Below are positions 52,060 through 64,000 of a stretch of DNA of 64,000 bases, piece by piece. Under the pieces are notes generated by a model that worked only from the letters and a program-made list of their open reading frames with translations, searched no databases and had not been told where the DNA came from. Location of the stretch: the NCBI GenBank assembly GCA_014898415.1, contig RCTD01000027.1, positions 558,001 through 622,000 of the forward strand, given 5' to 3'. Every line of letters begins with the position of its first letter. Positions within the stretch are counted from its first letter, which is position 1. The translations under genes and the position numbers were made by a program. This stretch comes from Stromatinia cepivora (taxonomy: Eukaryota > Ascomycota > Leotiomycetes > Helotiales > Sclerotiniaceae).

Positions 52060-55000
52060 CTGAAGGTAATCAAAAAATATTTCGCACTTCTTCATCTGAC
52101 CTTTCAGCTATCCAATAGTTTGATATAAAATACCGTTCAAAGGCTAAAGATACCTTCAAATATAAATAGCCTTCGAGCGTTTGAAGCAATTCGCCTATAA
52201 TCGTATCCCAGAGCTAAATTGTTTGATCATCTAAATCTAAAGCTACCTTTGTGCCATCTAATAAAAAGACAATTGAATTAACCCAACCCAAATAACCCTT
52301 AAGCGTTTGAAGCGGTTCATCTATAATCGTATCCCAGAGCCGGATCATCCAATCGCTTGAACCTGAAACTACCTTTATGCCATCTAATGAGAAAACAATT
52401 AACCAAACCCCATCCGAATGACCCTTAAGCATTTGAAACAATTTGCCTGTAGTCATATCCCAGAGCCGGATTATTCGATCCCTTGAACCTGAAACTATCT
52501 TTGTATTATCTAATGAAAAAGCAACTGATCAAACCTAATCCGAATAACCCTTAAACATTTAAAACGGTTCACCTGTAGTCGTATCCCAGAGCCAGATTGT
52601 CTGATCACTTGAACCTAAAGTTACCTTTATGTCATCTAGTGAAAAGGCAATTAAATAAACCGAATCTGAATAATATTCGAATATTTGAAGCAATTTGCTT
52701 GTAGTTGTATCCCAGAGCCGAATCATCTAATCGTTTGAACCTGAAACTATCTTTGTACCATCTGGTGAGAAAGCAACTGACCAAACCCAACCCGAATGAC
52801 CCTTAAATATTTGAAACGATTCGCCTGTAATCGTATCCCAAAGCCGAATCGTCTGATCGTTTGAACCTGAAGCTACCTTTGTACCATCTGGTGAAAAGGC
52901 AATTGAATTAATCTAATCCGAATAACCCTCGAGTGTTTGAAGGGCGGCACTTCAACTTGATCGTATCCTTGATATTTTATAAATCCAACTCGGGATACAT
53001 TTTTGAAATGTTTTTCAAATAATACTATTCTCTGGAGCAAAGAAAAGAGCTGAACAATAGATTTGAAGAGGAGCTTATTCAATTCCTATTCGATTATAAA
53101 GGGCGAAGTGTTTGGCATCATGAATATAGGCGGAAAGTTCAGGAGCTTTCTCAACCTTCACATTTATCAATTGAAGTTATTCGAAGTTATTTGAAGCTGT
53201 TTTGACTTACTGAGATATAATTTTCTAAAGAACTTATTGTAACAATACACCCAGAAATGTTTTCCATCAAGCTCATAACCTCCAACCAATGCAGCAAATG
53301 CTTTGTTAGAAAATTATAGACTTTGCCATTATTTTGAATATGGTTTTCTGTTTTTGGGGGATTTCCATCTATAAAATGATTGACCCAATAGGTACATGAA
53401 TATCGTATATACACTAGTGGGTCAGGATCAGGTTGCTTGATTTTGTTAATAGGGAAGCCTGAATAATGCAAACCGTATATATTCTCTTTCAATATATTGC
53501 TCATTTCTGTTATCGAATTTAGAAATATCTTCTCATTTACCTTGCCGATCCCATTTGGAAATATTGTCTCAGCAGCTTTTTTTGATAGGAAATCCTTTGC
53601 CGACTTATGAACGAAGAAGATACTCTGATTACGAATAACTAGAAAGGAGCCACAAAGTTGAATGATTTCTTTCAAATCAATCTCCGATCCGATCAGACAT
53701 GCCAACTCGCAGAGCGTAATAGGTCGAAAGGCTACTACTACAATAGCTATAAGCTGAAGGCAGAGCTCAATTACTCCATGCTCTTTTATATCTAGAATTT
53801 GCTGTAGCATGCGTTTGTATAAGGGATTCAATTCTGGAGGGTAATAATCTTGTAAGATTGAAGTCGTGAAGAATCGAAGTTCTTGAAGATTTTGGCAGAC
53901 CAAAGCCACCCAAAGGAAGGTCCCGTTCGCATTCTCTAGGAGATACGATTCAACCGCCTTCCTATTTTCCTCGATCCTTTTCTTTTTCCTTGAGAGCTTG
54001 TCCATCTTATCTTGCACATACCAGTCAACGGCAACCGACACTGACTGGGCATTCAGTTCGAGACTGAGCGGCATTCCCTGCTCAATAAGTCCTAGTTCCT
54101 CTTCAATTTGAGGCCAGTTGCGACTAGAGACAAGCCACTTAACCCGAGGAAATTCGGATACACTCGAAGCAATCAGACGAAGTAATTTGAGTAGATCTTC
54201 TTGACACTCGTCAAGTGCATCAATGATCAAGATTGTTGGCTTTAAACTTTTGTCATACAAGATATCCTTCAAAATCTCAGAGAGTGCTGTAAAGGTATTA
54301 GCATCTTTGAACAACTGTTCCCCGACCTTCTCATATCTCTTTTGTAAATGCGAGAGAAAGGCAGGTTGCCGATCTAGAAGCATATAGATAAGGCCACGTA
54401 GAACAGCTACAGCACTATTAATGCGTACGTCAGTGCCTTGGCAAAAGAAATAGGCTAAGGCGGTCTCATCCGATCTCTGCAGCTTATTTATTATACCACA
54501 GAGCAACATGGTCTTGCCCTTACCAGGATCTCCTTTGATCCAAAGTAGGCGATTATCTTGGTTGGAGCGCCATTGTTGAAAATCACTATTATCGAAAATC
54601 CAGTTGGATACATTTTCGAGTAGTCCTCCTTTAGTCTCTTCGATACGTTTCTTGTCCATTTGTGGATCAGTAATCCGCAAGGCAGCTAAACAACGATTTT
54701 GCTGGGCGGAAGTCGTAAAATTATTAGCGGAAGAGTGAAGAAGTTGGGGACCTATTATGATATTAGCTAGATTTCCACAAGGAATGGAGTTTTTTTACCA
54801 ACCTGTTCGACTAGCACTCTGCGCCATCCGCTGTATATCTTCTGTTGCTTTCAGGATTTTGCCCCCTACCTTCCCCATCAATTTCGTGGGCAGGATATTT
54901 GATTTGATTTTAATGCAATCTTGATAGCATATTTTAAACACGTCAATATGTTTTTCCTTGTCAGCGTATATTTTCTGTACGAGTTTAAAGAAGGCTTTAT

Positions 55001-55700
55001 GCTTAGAACTCATCAAGGTCGCGGGCTCATCGTCATCCAATCTGGGATTGAGCGATATCCAAACAGGATCGTCAGTCCTGAAAAATGGAAGATAATCTAT
55101 ATTATCCCCGTTGAGCAAGACTGGAATGATCCCATGGTTCCTTCCCATGTGAATAGTACGGATCTCCAAAAAAGCCAGTTCGGTGAGCACACGGTGATAA
55201 CCATGTTTTGTTCTGTATTTGTTTGTAATCTTCCGTATCTCTTCCTTGAATTCTTCGACGCCATCCAATATTATAAGACGATGATCATCTTTGAATTTTG
55301 AATAGATATCTTTGATAGCTTTGATATACCCTTTCATCCTATCGTCTTCAAGATAACGCTCGATTACTTCCGAGCAGAATAGCACAACTTTGTCAACACT
55401 GGTAACATCACGGCTACCCTTTTCTTTGACAAACTTTGGGAGTAAACAGAGTTGGTTCGAGATTATATCGTTTCCTGCAGTGCCTCGTTCACGGTCGTAT
55501 CCAGGCTGAGTTGGGGATCGGTCGCTAAATACCTTTGATGTAATTTTTCTCAACCAGTCAATAATCTCTATAGCCAGTGTATCATCTGCAATTCCAACGT
55601 TTGGAGCAGAATGTGCATAGACAGGAAAGATTGTCGGGGAAAGTTCCAGGGAAAGGATATCTATGTCGAAGATCACCTTAAGAATCTCTTTAAAAATCAA
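52060..55700 (-). pseudogene. NLR-like protein: TIR/SEFIR-like domain, NACHT, six WD40 repeats; broken in WD40 part
   Basis: Exon 55700-54803 has an N-terminal domain with SVDKVVLFCSEVIERYLE, HRVLTELAFLEIRT and GIIPVLLNGDNIDYLPFF, a layout I read as TIR/SEFIR-like. An intron of 51 nt fits at 54802-54752. The NACHT exon (to 53187) has Walker A GDPGKGKTMLLCGI, Walker B ILIIDALDEC and the winged-helix-like region with HKSAKDFLS. Downstream, six WD40 repeats run from ~52920 to 52150, each ending (T)IRLWDT. They contain stops (SND*MIRLWD, EPF*MF, V*SVAF, TI*LWD) at Trp/Gln positions. Fungal NLRs detect non-self or pathogens and trigger cell death; highly similar WD40 repeats are their recognition part. 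The frame breaks between 53187 and 52960 and the WD40 stops make the gene a pseudogene, though NACHT and the N-terminus are open. Confidence 0.8.
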
Positions 55701-55789
55701 GTCGCGCTCTATAGGAAAATTAAATTTGTTTGATATGATCGTCAGTCAGTAGGTTTTTACGTACGTTTTAGTTTATATTGTTTAAAACC

Positions 55790-55900
55790 TGTTACCAATT
55801 AGTCATTAGCTTAGCTTACTAAACGGGAGATCTTACCTTAGATAGGATTTACCCCATTACTTCTAATCTTTATTCTTTTATACAATACAACTTTGTACCA
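55790..55900 (+). repeat. 5' LTR of the Ty3/gypsy element
   Basis: TGTTACCAATTAGTC ... CTTTGTACCA. Shares about 100 of 111 bases with the 3' LTR; differences are transitions, mostly C/G here and T/A there. A primer-binding site should follow at 55901 (AATGGTAGCAAATCC). Confidence 0.88.
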
Positions 55901-58900
55901 AATGGTAGCAAATCCTCTAGAACCTTTTCATCAATAACAACTCTACCAGCATCAAACGCCAAATAATTAGTTGATATATCTTTTTCAAATAATCAAGTTT
56001 CTTCTTTTAAATTGTTTAACGCTCGTTTTCATTGTATCCTATACACCGAAAGAGGATCGGAGTGCTCTTGAAATAGGGTATTTGTGAATTCAAATATAAG
56101 CGATAAGAGCATTATAAACGCCAGAATATCTCATATCGATTTTCTTCAAGATACTATTACAAAAGCATTCCTAATCGAGAAATTCCTTATCGAACGATCT
56201 AAAACAAAAAACAAATTATTATTCAAATAACTTTATATAATCATTTGGTTTGTATAAAAAGTACGAAATAAAACAACAATAAATAATCAAACTAATCCTT
56301 CTTTAATATCTGCGAATGTTTCCTTTATATCGATTTATCCTCAACCAATATCTACAATACCTTCTAATTGATATAACAGTTATATAAAAATTATCAATAT
56401 TATATAATCTATATTATCAATATTATTACAATTCTTGAATAAAAATCACGATCTGATATTATCAATATCAATTTCATTTTCAGAATATCAAGAACTTCCT
56501 GATAGTATAAATTAAGAAGCCTTTAATAAGATAACTGCTATTACTGATACAATGTTCTTTATAGAATAATTTCAATAATTATTAATTGTTATTCAAATTC
56601 TGTTATAACAATAATATAATAAGAATAATACTGTACATTTTTGTCTACAAGATATAGACTTCCTAAATCCAAATAATGAAACTAAATCCTTTATAAAGAT
56701 TATCAACAACAAGATTGTTTATTATAATGTATATTTATTTATAGTATATATTAAAGCCAAATCAATTAGCATACTAGATGGTTTATTTATTATTTATATC
56801 GTTATTATTTAATTGAATCAATATTTGAAAGGCAAGACTGAATTATGGTATACTAATGAAATCTCGAACACAATACAAATTGGTCTTAAAGCAAGTATTG
56901 AAAATTAATGTACAGAATTGGAAAATCACTTTTGTATATCATTAAATATAGTTTTGGAGAAGCTGGAGTATCTCAAATATACTATTGGAGATATTCGACA
57001 ATATAAAGATCCTGAAGAATATATCCAGAATATAATTGTTCTAGAACACAATATAGGGATAATCCAATCGGAATATACATAAATATTAATTGCTCATCAG
57101 CATTTATCAATAAAACTTCGAATTCATATTCCGGTGTTTATAAAGGATACCAATTTCACTATATTTATATTATAGATTAAATAAAAGAAAGATAATTAAT
57201 TCGATATCTGACATCCCAATTATAGCGATAACCGGTTATCAAGTTATTATAATAATAAATATTTTTTATCTTACAAATTATATTACTGAAATAATTATAG
57301 AAATACTTTTTCCCCTGTTTTTTATAAAAACCTCTTTATCTTTAAGAATAATAATATTAATAGAAAGTTTGATATTAAGAAAAACAACAAAATATAGAAT
57401 AAAAAACTATTCTAAAAAAAAAAGTATTATTTAAACAAATACAATAATAAACAATAAATATACAATATTGGAGAAGATAATTCAAGTTAGGAAACAATCG
57501 ATCTAGATATCCATAATATTGATATTTATGATCAAATTTATTATCAAAAGCTGGATTATAAATCGAAGAAATCAAATCTGGATAATCAAGATAATGAAAA
57601 GAAAGCAGAGATATTATATATCAATTATATACAGATTGAAAAAAAGGTATCTAAAATATGAAATATATAATATAATATAGGCCCGAAAATCAGTTATCAA
57701 TTGAATATAGTTATTTTATAAATTGACGATAAAACTCAGAAATCAAGATCTACCCTTTTAATGATCAATTTGAACTACAAATAGGTTTCTTTTAAACAGG
57801 CTTGTATTATCAATTTCAATGAAGGTTGTTATTAATACAATAATTATAAAACGAAATTCTGTAGTAAGAATAAACTATATATTCATTTACAAAAATTATA
57901 TAAAAATAAATACAAATCAATATCATCAAAGCCAGTTTTGTTTGAACAATCATCAATAATTATAGCAAATATATTACTTCTTGTAATCGATAATCTAGAT
58001 CAAACTAATTCTAAGCTTTTACTAAACCAATCATATATTGTTCGATCGATTGCGGATATTAATAAATCGTTATTTGGATATATATTTCATAGATATAAGT
58101 ATACTAAAATCAAAGTAATATTAAGTAATTTATAAAACAATATATATTCTGTTTGTTTAAATATAGGATATAGAATGAGTTTTATTAATAGAAGCTTTTT
58201 GATGAAAATATATTCTATAATTAAGATTTTCATAATAAATAAATTTATAAAGATATATAGATTAAAAAATCAACAATATAATATTAATCAATATATAAAT
58301 CTCGATTTCTATTTATTAATAACGAATAGAATAATTGCTTAATTCAATTGTGAAATTTATATTATCGAAATATTGGAAACTAGAATACTAATAGAAATTG
58401 ATATTATTGATCCAGAAGATTGGATTATAGATTTCGAAAGTTAACAATTAATTTTTCTATATTGTATAGATATATATATTAAGATTATAATCAAAATCAA
58501 GGATATCAAAAAAAAGATTATTATTTATATTTAAGAAAAGGTAATAATTCTATTTTATTTTGGAGTATTTATAATAGTGGTTAATAAAAAAGGTGATAAC
58601 ATTTTGCTGCCAAATTATAATATATTATATAAATCAATTCAGTAAAACAATTTTATATCTTTTATATATATTATTATAGATTTGTATAAAATTGTTATAA
58701 TAAAAAATTTTATCAATAAGGAAATAATTGTATAACAAAATTTGAAATTAGGAAATGTATTAGATTCTAATATCCAAATTATAATAATAATAAATGAAAT
58801 CAATATTTATCATCTTACAAAAATCTCAACTAGAAATCAGTTTTCTGTAAAACACTTTTTAGTTAAGGGATTATTAATAATAACAATAATTATAGTTTTA

Positions 58901-61900
58901 TAAATATTTATAAATATAAAAATATAATAAAGAAATTTGAATACAAATAATATTGATTTAAAACAAAAAATTATTTTGTCGAATAAAATAATAATATTTG
59001 GGAATATTATTCAACAATTTCAATTTTAGGAAATAATATAAAGCGAATCGATATTATAAAAAGAATATTAGGGATTTGTATTTATATTAAAAAACAAAGA
59101 ATTAAAGATAAAGCTTTATAAAAATTGAAAATCAAAATTTCGATTTGATAAAACAAAGATTTATTTAACAAATCGAAAAAATCAAATTCTAATCAATTAG
59201 ATTTTTGATAAATTGTATTATCAGTATTGATTAAAATAAACTAAAAAATCAAACCTTTTTAGTTTCCTAATATTTATTATATAAAGATATATTATAAACT
59301 TTAAAAATATTATAAAAAAGAAAAGCAGAATTATTATCAATATTTGTATCCTTAATTATATTACAAATCTAAATATATATTCTATTTCTATTTAAATAAA
59401 TATAATTATAATTATAATAGATTATTCTTTTATTTCAATTATTAATTATATAAACTTTTTTTATTAATGAAAAGTCAAGCCGGAATATCAAAAATATCTT
59501 ATTGTATTATTATATTGTAACCAAGAAATATTTATCTATATTATAATAGATTTCAAAAATTCATTAGTATATATTCAAAAACAAATCGATAACATTCTCC
59601 AATTGAAATAAGGATTTGTATATACTTATATTGATAATATAATTATTTTCAATAAATTATTTCCTAAGTATACAATATACTTTAAACAAATGTTCATTAA
59701 ACTCAAAACTATTAATATAATATTGAATCCTAAAAAATGTTTTTTGTTCTATTCCTCGATTATATTGTTTAATCAAAAAATAGATATATTGGAATTGATT
59801 TCTATAAAAAATAAATTAAAGATTATACAGACTTTAATATTCCTATATATATTAAAATAATTTGAATACTATTTAGAATTGATTAAATATTTATAATAAT
59901 ATATTCTATATTATATTAAGCTATCCATAGATCTGCAAAACAGAAAATACGAATTGAATAAGATACTACAGGATTATAAGGAAAATAAATTATCAAAAGC
60001 AAAAAGAAAATATAAAATTGTTTAAACTCGATTCAAAAATATTATAAAAGGAAAACAAAAATCATTTACAAATCTTTAACAAACCTTCCAAAAATCTTCG
60101 ATCTTATATCATTTCAATCCAAATCAAAGATTTTACATCAATACTAACATATCCAAGGATAATATCAAAGATATAATCTACTATTCTAATATCGATCCTT
60201 CAATTCAAAAATCGATATAATCCATTATATTCTTATCTAGATTAATTATCACTATTAAAAAGAATTATTGATCAATAGAATTAGAAATTACAGATTTATA
60301 TTAAATAATCTTAAGGATCAAATATTTAATGGAATCATTTAAGTTTCCAATTATTATTTATATAGATTACTCAACCAACATCCAAATAATAATTTAAACA
60401 TTCATAAATATATCATCATTAATATAATTAAATTCATATTATCTATATAATTCCGAATATTTATTTAGATTTAAATTCGATATTCGATATAAACCAGGAA
60501 AACTCAATATAATCCTTAATATATTATTGAGATTATATATCATCAATATAATAATTCAAAAACAAATTACAAATACAATTGAACAAATATATAATATATA
60601 TTTAGAATTAATATACTCCATTACAATTTTGCAAATCAAAGAAGTATAACTATAGAAACTTAAGATATCATATATATTAAATCCCAGAATAACAAAATTG
60701 ATTAATAAGATCAAGGAAAATTCAAACTTCGGAATCAATACTACAGATTTGTTATTCGAATTTAAGTAAGATATATTCTATACTAAATTAGATAGTATAT
60801 ATATCAAAAAAAGATCGATAATATTTAAAAATATAGAGGATGAAATATTCGAATATATATATAATTAAATCGATCATTTGGATTATAATCGTATTTATAA
60901 AAGGATTTCTATCAACTTCTACATTTTTAATATTTCAAAAAAACTATGAATATATTTATATTATTATTATTAATATAGGGTATTATCGATACCAAAATAT
61001 CAACTATATAGATCTCTACAATCGATTTTAATACTATTATATATCTTTCATATTATCTCAATCAACTTTATTTTAATATTATTAAGATTTATATTAGATT
61101 TATTCGATTATATATTACTTATAACCGATAAACTATCAAAAATAGTTATAATTATCTCAAGAAAATCTATATGGAATATAATACAATAAAGAAATATATT
61201 AATTTTATATTTGCTAGAAATTCTTTGAAATATTCCGCAGATTATTATTTTAAATCGAAATAGGAAATTCATATTAGAAATTTGGAAAGGAATAATGAAT
61301 TCATTGGGTATAAAATTATTATTTAGTATTACTTAATATTTACAAATTGATAATATAAACAAATGTATAAATCAAACAATAGAGATTATTTTAAGGTATT
61401 ATTTGTTGATGATAAATGATATATTTTTGTGGTTAAGGATTTTATTATTTATAATTGTAATTCTATCGAATTCTATTTTATAAAGGATAAATATAATATC
61501 TACAATAATGATATATAATATTAAGATCAAGGAATCGATAAATATTACTATAAATACATTAATGGATTTAATTTATAAAGATTCACCAGAAAGACATCAG
61601 GATCCTGCTATTTCAAATAATATATAAATATATCTAATAAAATTAATAAATAATAGAAAATACAATCTAATAAAAATTGAAGCAATAAATATAATCAAGT
61701 TCGTAATTATATTTATAAAACAATATTATAATTGATAATATAAATCTATATTTTTCAATACTAAAGATTATATATTATTAAAATTATACCAGGGTTACAA
61801 TATACCAGGAATCGCAAAACGAAATATAAAGATCAAATAGCAATTCGCAGGATCCTTTAAGGTGTTGAAAAGGGTTGGATATCTTGTATACAGAATCGAA

Positions 61901-62295
61901 TTATTTGATATAATGAAGGTTCATTTAGTTATCAGTATTGTATACCTCGAATCAGTTTCAGACCCAATTCAAGATCCTTATCGATGTCTCTTCGTATAAG
62001 GAATTTTGCAGAATCCTGAATTAATTTTTGAATGTATTCTATACAAACAAAAGCAATGTAAAAAAGGAGAAGGAGTTTTAATAAAATATTTAATTCGATT
62101 CAAAGGAAGAATAGCGGAATAGAATAAATAGGAATTAGATAGATAAATTCCAATAGAAATCGTTAAAGTATTTAAGGAATAGAATTATAAATATATTTTA
62201 ATAGATAAATTCAAGAAGGGAATAATCAGGAGAAAATAGCTTTCGCTTTATTTTTTGTTATACTTTGGGGTAAAGCATTATTTATTAATAGTATT

Positions 62296-62406
62296 TATTA
62301 TTAATTAGTTATTAGCTTAGTTTACTAAACGGGAGATCTTACTTTAGATAGAATTTACCCTATTGCTTTTAATCTTTATTCTTTTATACAATACAACTTT
62401 GTACCA
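62296..62406 (+). repeat. 3' LTR of the Ty3/gypsy element
   Basis: TATTATTAATTAGTT ... CTTTGTACCA, where the start TG has become TA. Preceded by the AT-rich internal end and followed by the AAACC duplication. Confidence 0.88.
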
Positions 62407-62840
62407 AAACCCTTCTCAAACAATCCTGGCCAAGCTTGCCAGAATAGGGCCATCAGAGCCACAACCGAAGTAATCAGAATGACAGTCCACATCATATTAG
62501 ACTGGGTTCTGGCTACACAGAAGATACCTAAGGGAATGAAACTATAGATACCCTGACCAAAGCAGCTACAAGAATCAATAGGTATCAATATCAAGCAAAT
62601 CAAAATACGTGAATGGGAAGACTTACTCAAATGATATGACCAAAAGCCTAATGCAAACCCAGATGCGCAAAGAAGTTTGTATGAATTCTGAATCGAAAAC
62701 TCAAGAAGAGAGAGATTGCCTTGTAACAGCTTAGGTTATCAGGGTTGTTTCGGAGATGTCCGACGTTGTTGCGGGGTTATTGTACATACAGTAGTAGTAG
62801 GTGCTCTGATCAGAAACTGCCTTCTTGAAAATGAGTTTTA
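62407..62840 (-). pseudogene. membrane-protein gene cut near its 3' end by the gypsy insertion
   Basis: Minus strand. A likely first exon before GTATGT (~62797), an intron to CGATTCAG (~62687), then FALGFWSYHLSKSSHSR and a hydrophobic part with IYSFIPLGIFCVARTQSNMM and WTVILITSVVALMALFWQAW. The frame reaches PGLFEKGF exactly at the gypsy duplication and then runs into the LTR. On the far side of the element (55785 downward) it would continue KQYKLKRT and stop, so only the last ~8 codons were separated. At least two transmembrane helices. Exon borders are tentative and the family is not recognised. It may still make a slightly altered protein. Confidence 0.45.
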
Positions 62841-63246
62841 TTTTTATTTTCCTTTTATACAACTAAATGAAATAAATTCATCATTACAGTCACTGAGACA
62901 TAATAGAGTAAATGTATAATGATACTAAACAATCTTTCACAAAATTCTCCAACAAAGTTTTCAACAATATTTCTGGAATTGAACATAAAAATTTCAGAAT
63001 GCAAGGTCATATTGTCTCTCCACTTTGCAATGTAACCCAACCAGGTAGGCTGAAAATTCACCTACTCAGGTTTACAGCGAATTACATGTGCATTATTCAA
63101 TGTTAGTAAGCCATCATTTGAGGAACAGCTAGGCGAATGGTATCTAACCCTAGTGGATGAATGCCCAATAAACCCTTTCGCAATGTGCTATCGCTTTCAT
63201 TTACAGAAATAAAATGCATATTATATCACCAGCTCACTCTCCTTGA
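62841..63246. promoter_or_regulatory. divergent intergenic region between two membrane-protein genes
   Basis: About 400 bases between a minus-strand and a plus-strand gene; by position it holds both promoters. Short frames on both strands show no family pattern, and no regulatory motif can be asserted. Confidence 0.35.
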
Positions 63247-64000
63247 ATGCCAGCCCATCTCACAAAAAGCATCATGATGTTCGACAACACAGCTGGGAGC
63301 CTTCGAAAGCAGTGGAGCAACCCTGGAGATATCTTGAGTCTTCTTCTTTTAATAGGTGGAGATATAGTGCAGAAGGCTATAGCTCAGCTGGTTGGGTACA
63401 CTGTGAATCCTTTTGGAAGTAACGGCCTGAACATCGGTCTTACACCTGTAGCATTTTCATTGTAAGCACCATTGGTTCTACTGTTCAATATTTCCAACGC
63501 TCATTTCCATCTGCGTGTTTTATCATTTGCATCTCCTACGCTATGTAATTTGAACTGTTCTTTTCTCTCACAAAATACATCCACCGGCAAATCCTAATTA
63601 CCTGATATTCTAGTGGATGGGTCGCTTATGGGTTTACAAGTCTGTTATCTGTTATTGGAGAGAGGAAATTGATGCCGACGGCCGATTTCCCCGTTATCGT
63701 AGTGAACTGTGCAAATGCTTTCGCTAGGACAAACCAGTCTTGGGTTCTTGGTCGACTATTGCGAGATCACGAGATAAGGAATGAAGTCGATTCATCGAAC
63801 CCACTCAATGGTCAACTTCCAAGCACCTCGCCGCAAGGACGAGCAGAATCAATCAGAATCGATATATTTGAGCTTGGAGTACCTTCAAAACCAAATCTTG
63901 ACCTAGTATGGTGGTTTGGATGGGTGACTATTATTACACAAATCGGAATTGCTATTCCACCTTGGTATCTTAATAAAAACTGGGGAATTATGATGATTGT
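63247..64000 (+). CDS. fungal integral membrane protein, 3' end outside window
   Basis: ATG at 63247 opens MPAHLTKSIMMFDNTAGSLR. Exon 1 runs to 63461; intron 63462-63613 (152 nt, GTAAGC...ATTCTAG, phase 2); exon 2 from 63614 continues past the window. Transmembrane helices: PGDILSLLLLIGGDIVQKAI, LTPVAFSFGWVAYGFTSLL, and VWWFGWVTIITQIGIAIPPW. Between helices 2 and 3 lies a ~120-residue cytosolic-type segment with FPVIVVNCANAFARTNQSWV and LGRLLRDHEIRNE. This layout is known from uncharacterised multi-spanning fungal proteins; no enzymatic motif is visible. No frame break. GC content is higher than in the neighbouring retrotransposon, so this is normal host sequence. Confidence 0.7.

Larger units (their letters stand above)
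55790..62406 (+). mobile_element. complete Ty3/gypsy LTR retrotransposon, RIP-inactivated
   Basis: Two 111-bp LTRs (55790-55900 and 62296-62406) and a perfect 5-bp target duplication AAACC (55785-55789 and 62407-62411). Total 6617 bp, extremely AT-rich. Plus-strand relics in order: gag-like (PEEYIQNIIVLEHNIGIIQS, ~57010), RT with TYIDNIIIF (~59620; second catalytic Asp now Asn), LNPKKCFLF, and integrase tail LKLYQGYNIPGIAKRN, FKVLKRVGYLVYRIELFDIM (61775-61980), followed by a chromodomain-like GVLIKYLIRFKGR. Stops occur every few codons. The domain order and chromodomain-like end place it in Ty3/gypsy. Confidence 0.85.

Noticed and set aside
54921..55301. 126-codon plus-strand frame
   Set aside because: Antisense shadow of the N-terminal exon of the NLR-like gene.
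57375..61031. Short frames within the gypsy element
   Set aside because: Chance frames in RIP-mutated AT-rich DNA; the retrotransposon annotation covers them.
1..64000. tRNA, rRNA or CRISPR array
   Set aside because: No cloverleaf with an intact T-loop motif, no rRNA core sequence and no regularly spaced direct repeats were seen; the regular repeats found are minisatellite or triplet tracts.

Overview
The window looks like accessory, transposon-rich chromosomal DNA of a filamentous ascomycete, most likely a leotiomycete (a Sclerotiniaceae-like Helotiales member). The reasons are the short GT-AG introns (about 44-152 nt), the fungal-only families (FunK1 kinase, DUF3435, DUF6589, EST1-like, NACHT-WD40 proteins) and long AT-rich blocks in which repeats differ mainly by C-to-T and G-to-A changes. 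That pattern is typical of repeat-induced point mutation (RIP). The taxonomic guess is inference. No rRNA, tRNA or CRISPR array was recognised.

Layout. 0-11 kb: 3' part of a FunK1 kinase gene, a solo LTR, a small hypothetical gene, a decayed ferric-reductase gene, fragments of a DUF3435 recombinase-like gene and a hAT transposase, and a Myb/SANT-like gene on the minus strand with two in-frame TAG codons. 11.9-19 kb: a ~7 kb unit carrying a RecQ-like helicase (+), a protein with two SUMO-interaction-like motifs (-) and a DUF6589 protein (-). A second copy at 34.4-35.2 kb keeps only its two ends, which shows that the unit is repetitive and gives its approximate limits. 19-29 kb: a 44-bp perfect palindrome, an EST1-like gene, solo LTRs, a repeat-module gene family, a 9-bp minisatellite and four copies of a 31-bp hairpin (one lies at 45 kb). 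29.5-33.6 kb: an apparently intact three-exon gene, a decayed pogo-type transposon with TIRs and TA duplication, and a paralogue of the repeat-module family. 36-40 kb: AT-rich DNA with solo LTRs (two inverted) and a transposase tail. 40.3-42.6 kb: an EST1-like pseudogene. 43-50.6 kb: a copia-like LTR, and a LINE interrupted by a fold-back element that is itself interrupted by a solo LTR. 52-55.7 kb: an NLR-type gene (TIR/SEFIR-like, NACHT, six WD40 repeats) broken in the WD40 part. 55.8-62.4 kb: a complete, RIP-ruined Ty3/gypsy element with 111-bp LTRs and a 5-bp duplication, inserted in the end of a membrane-protein gene. 62.4-64 kb: that gene's remainder and a divergent membrane-protein gene that runs off the window.

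How parts fit. Most of the window is mobile DNA at different stages of decay. The candidate for a little-described system is the helicase/DUF6589/SIM-protein unit. A helicase, a possible RNase-H-fold protein and a SUMO-interacting adaptor travelling together, with an internally deleted derivative, is what an autonomous/non-autonomous transposon pair would look like. This functional reading is inference.
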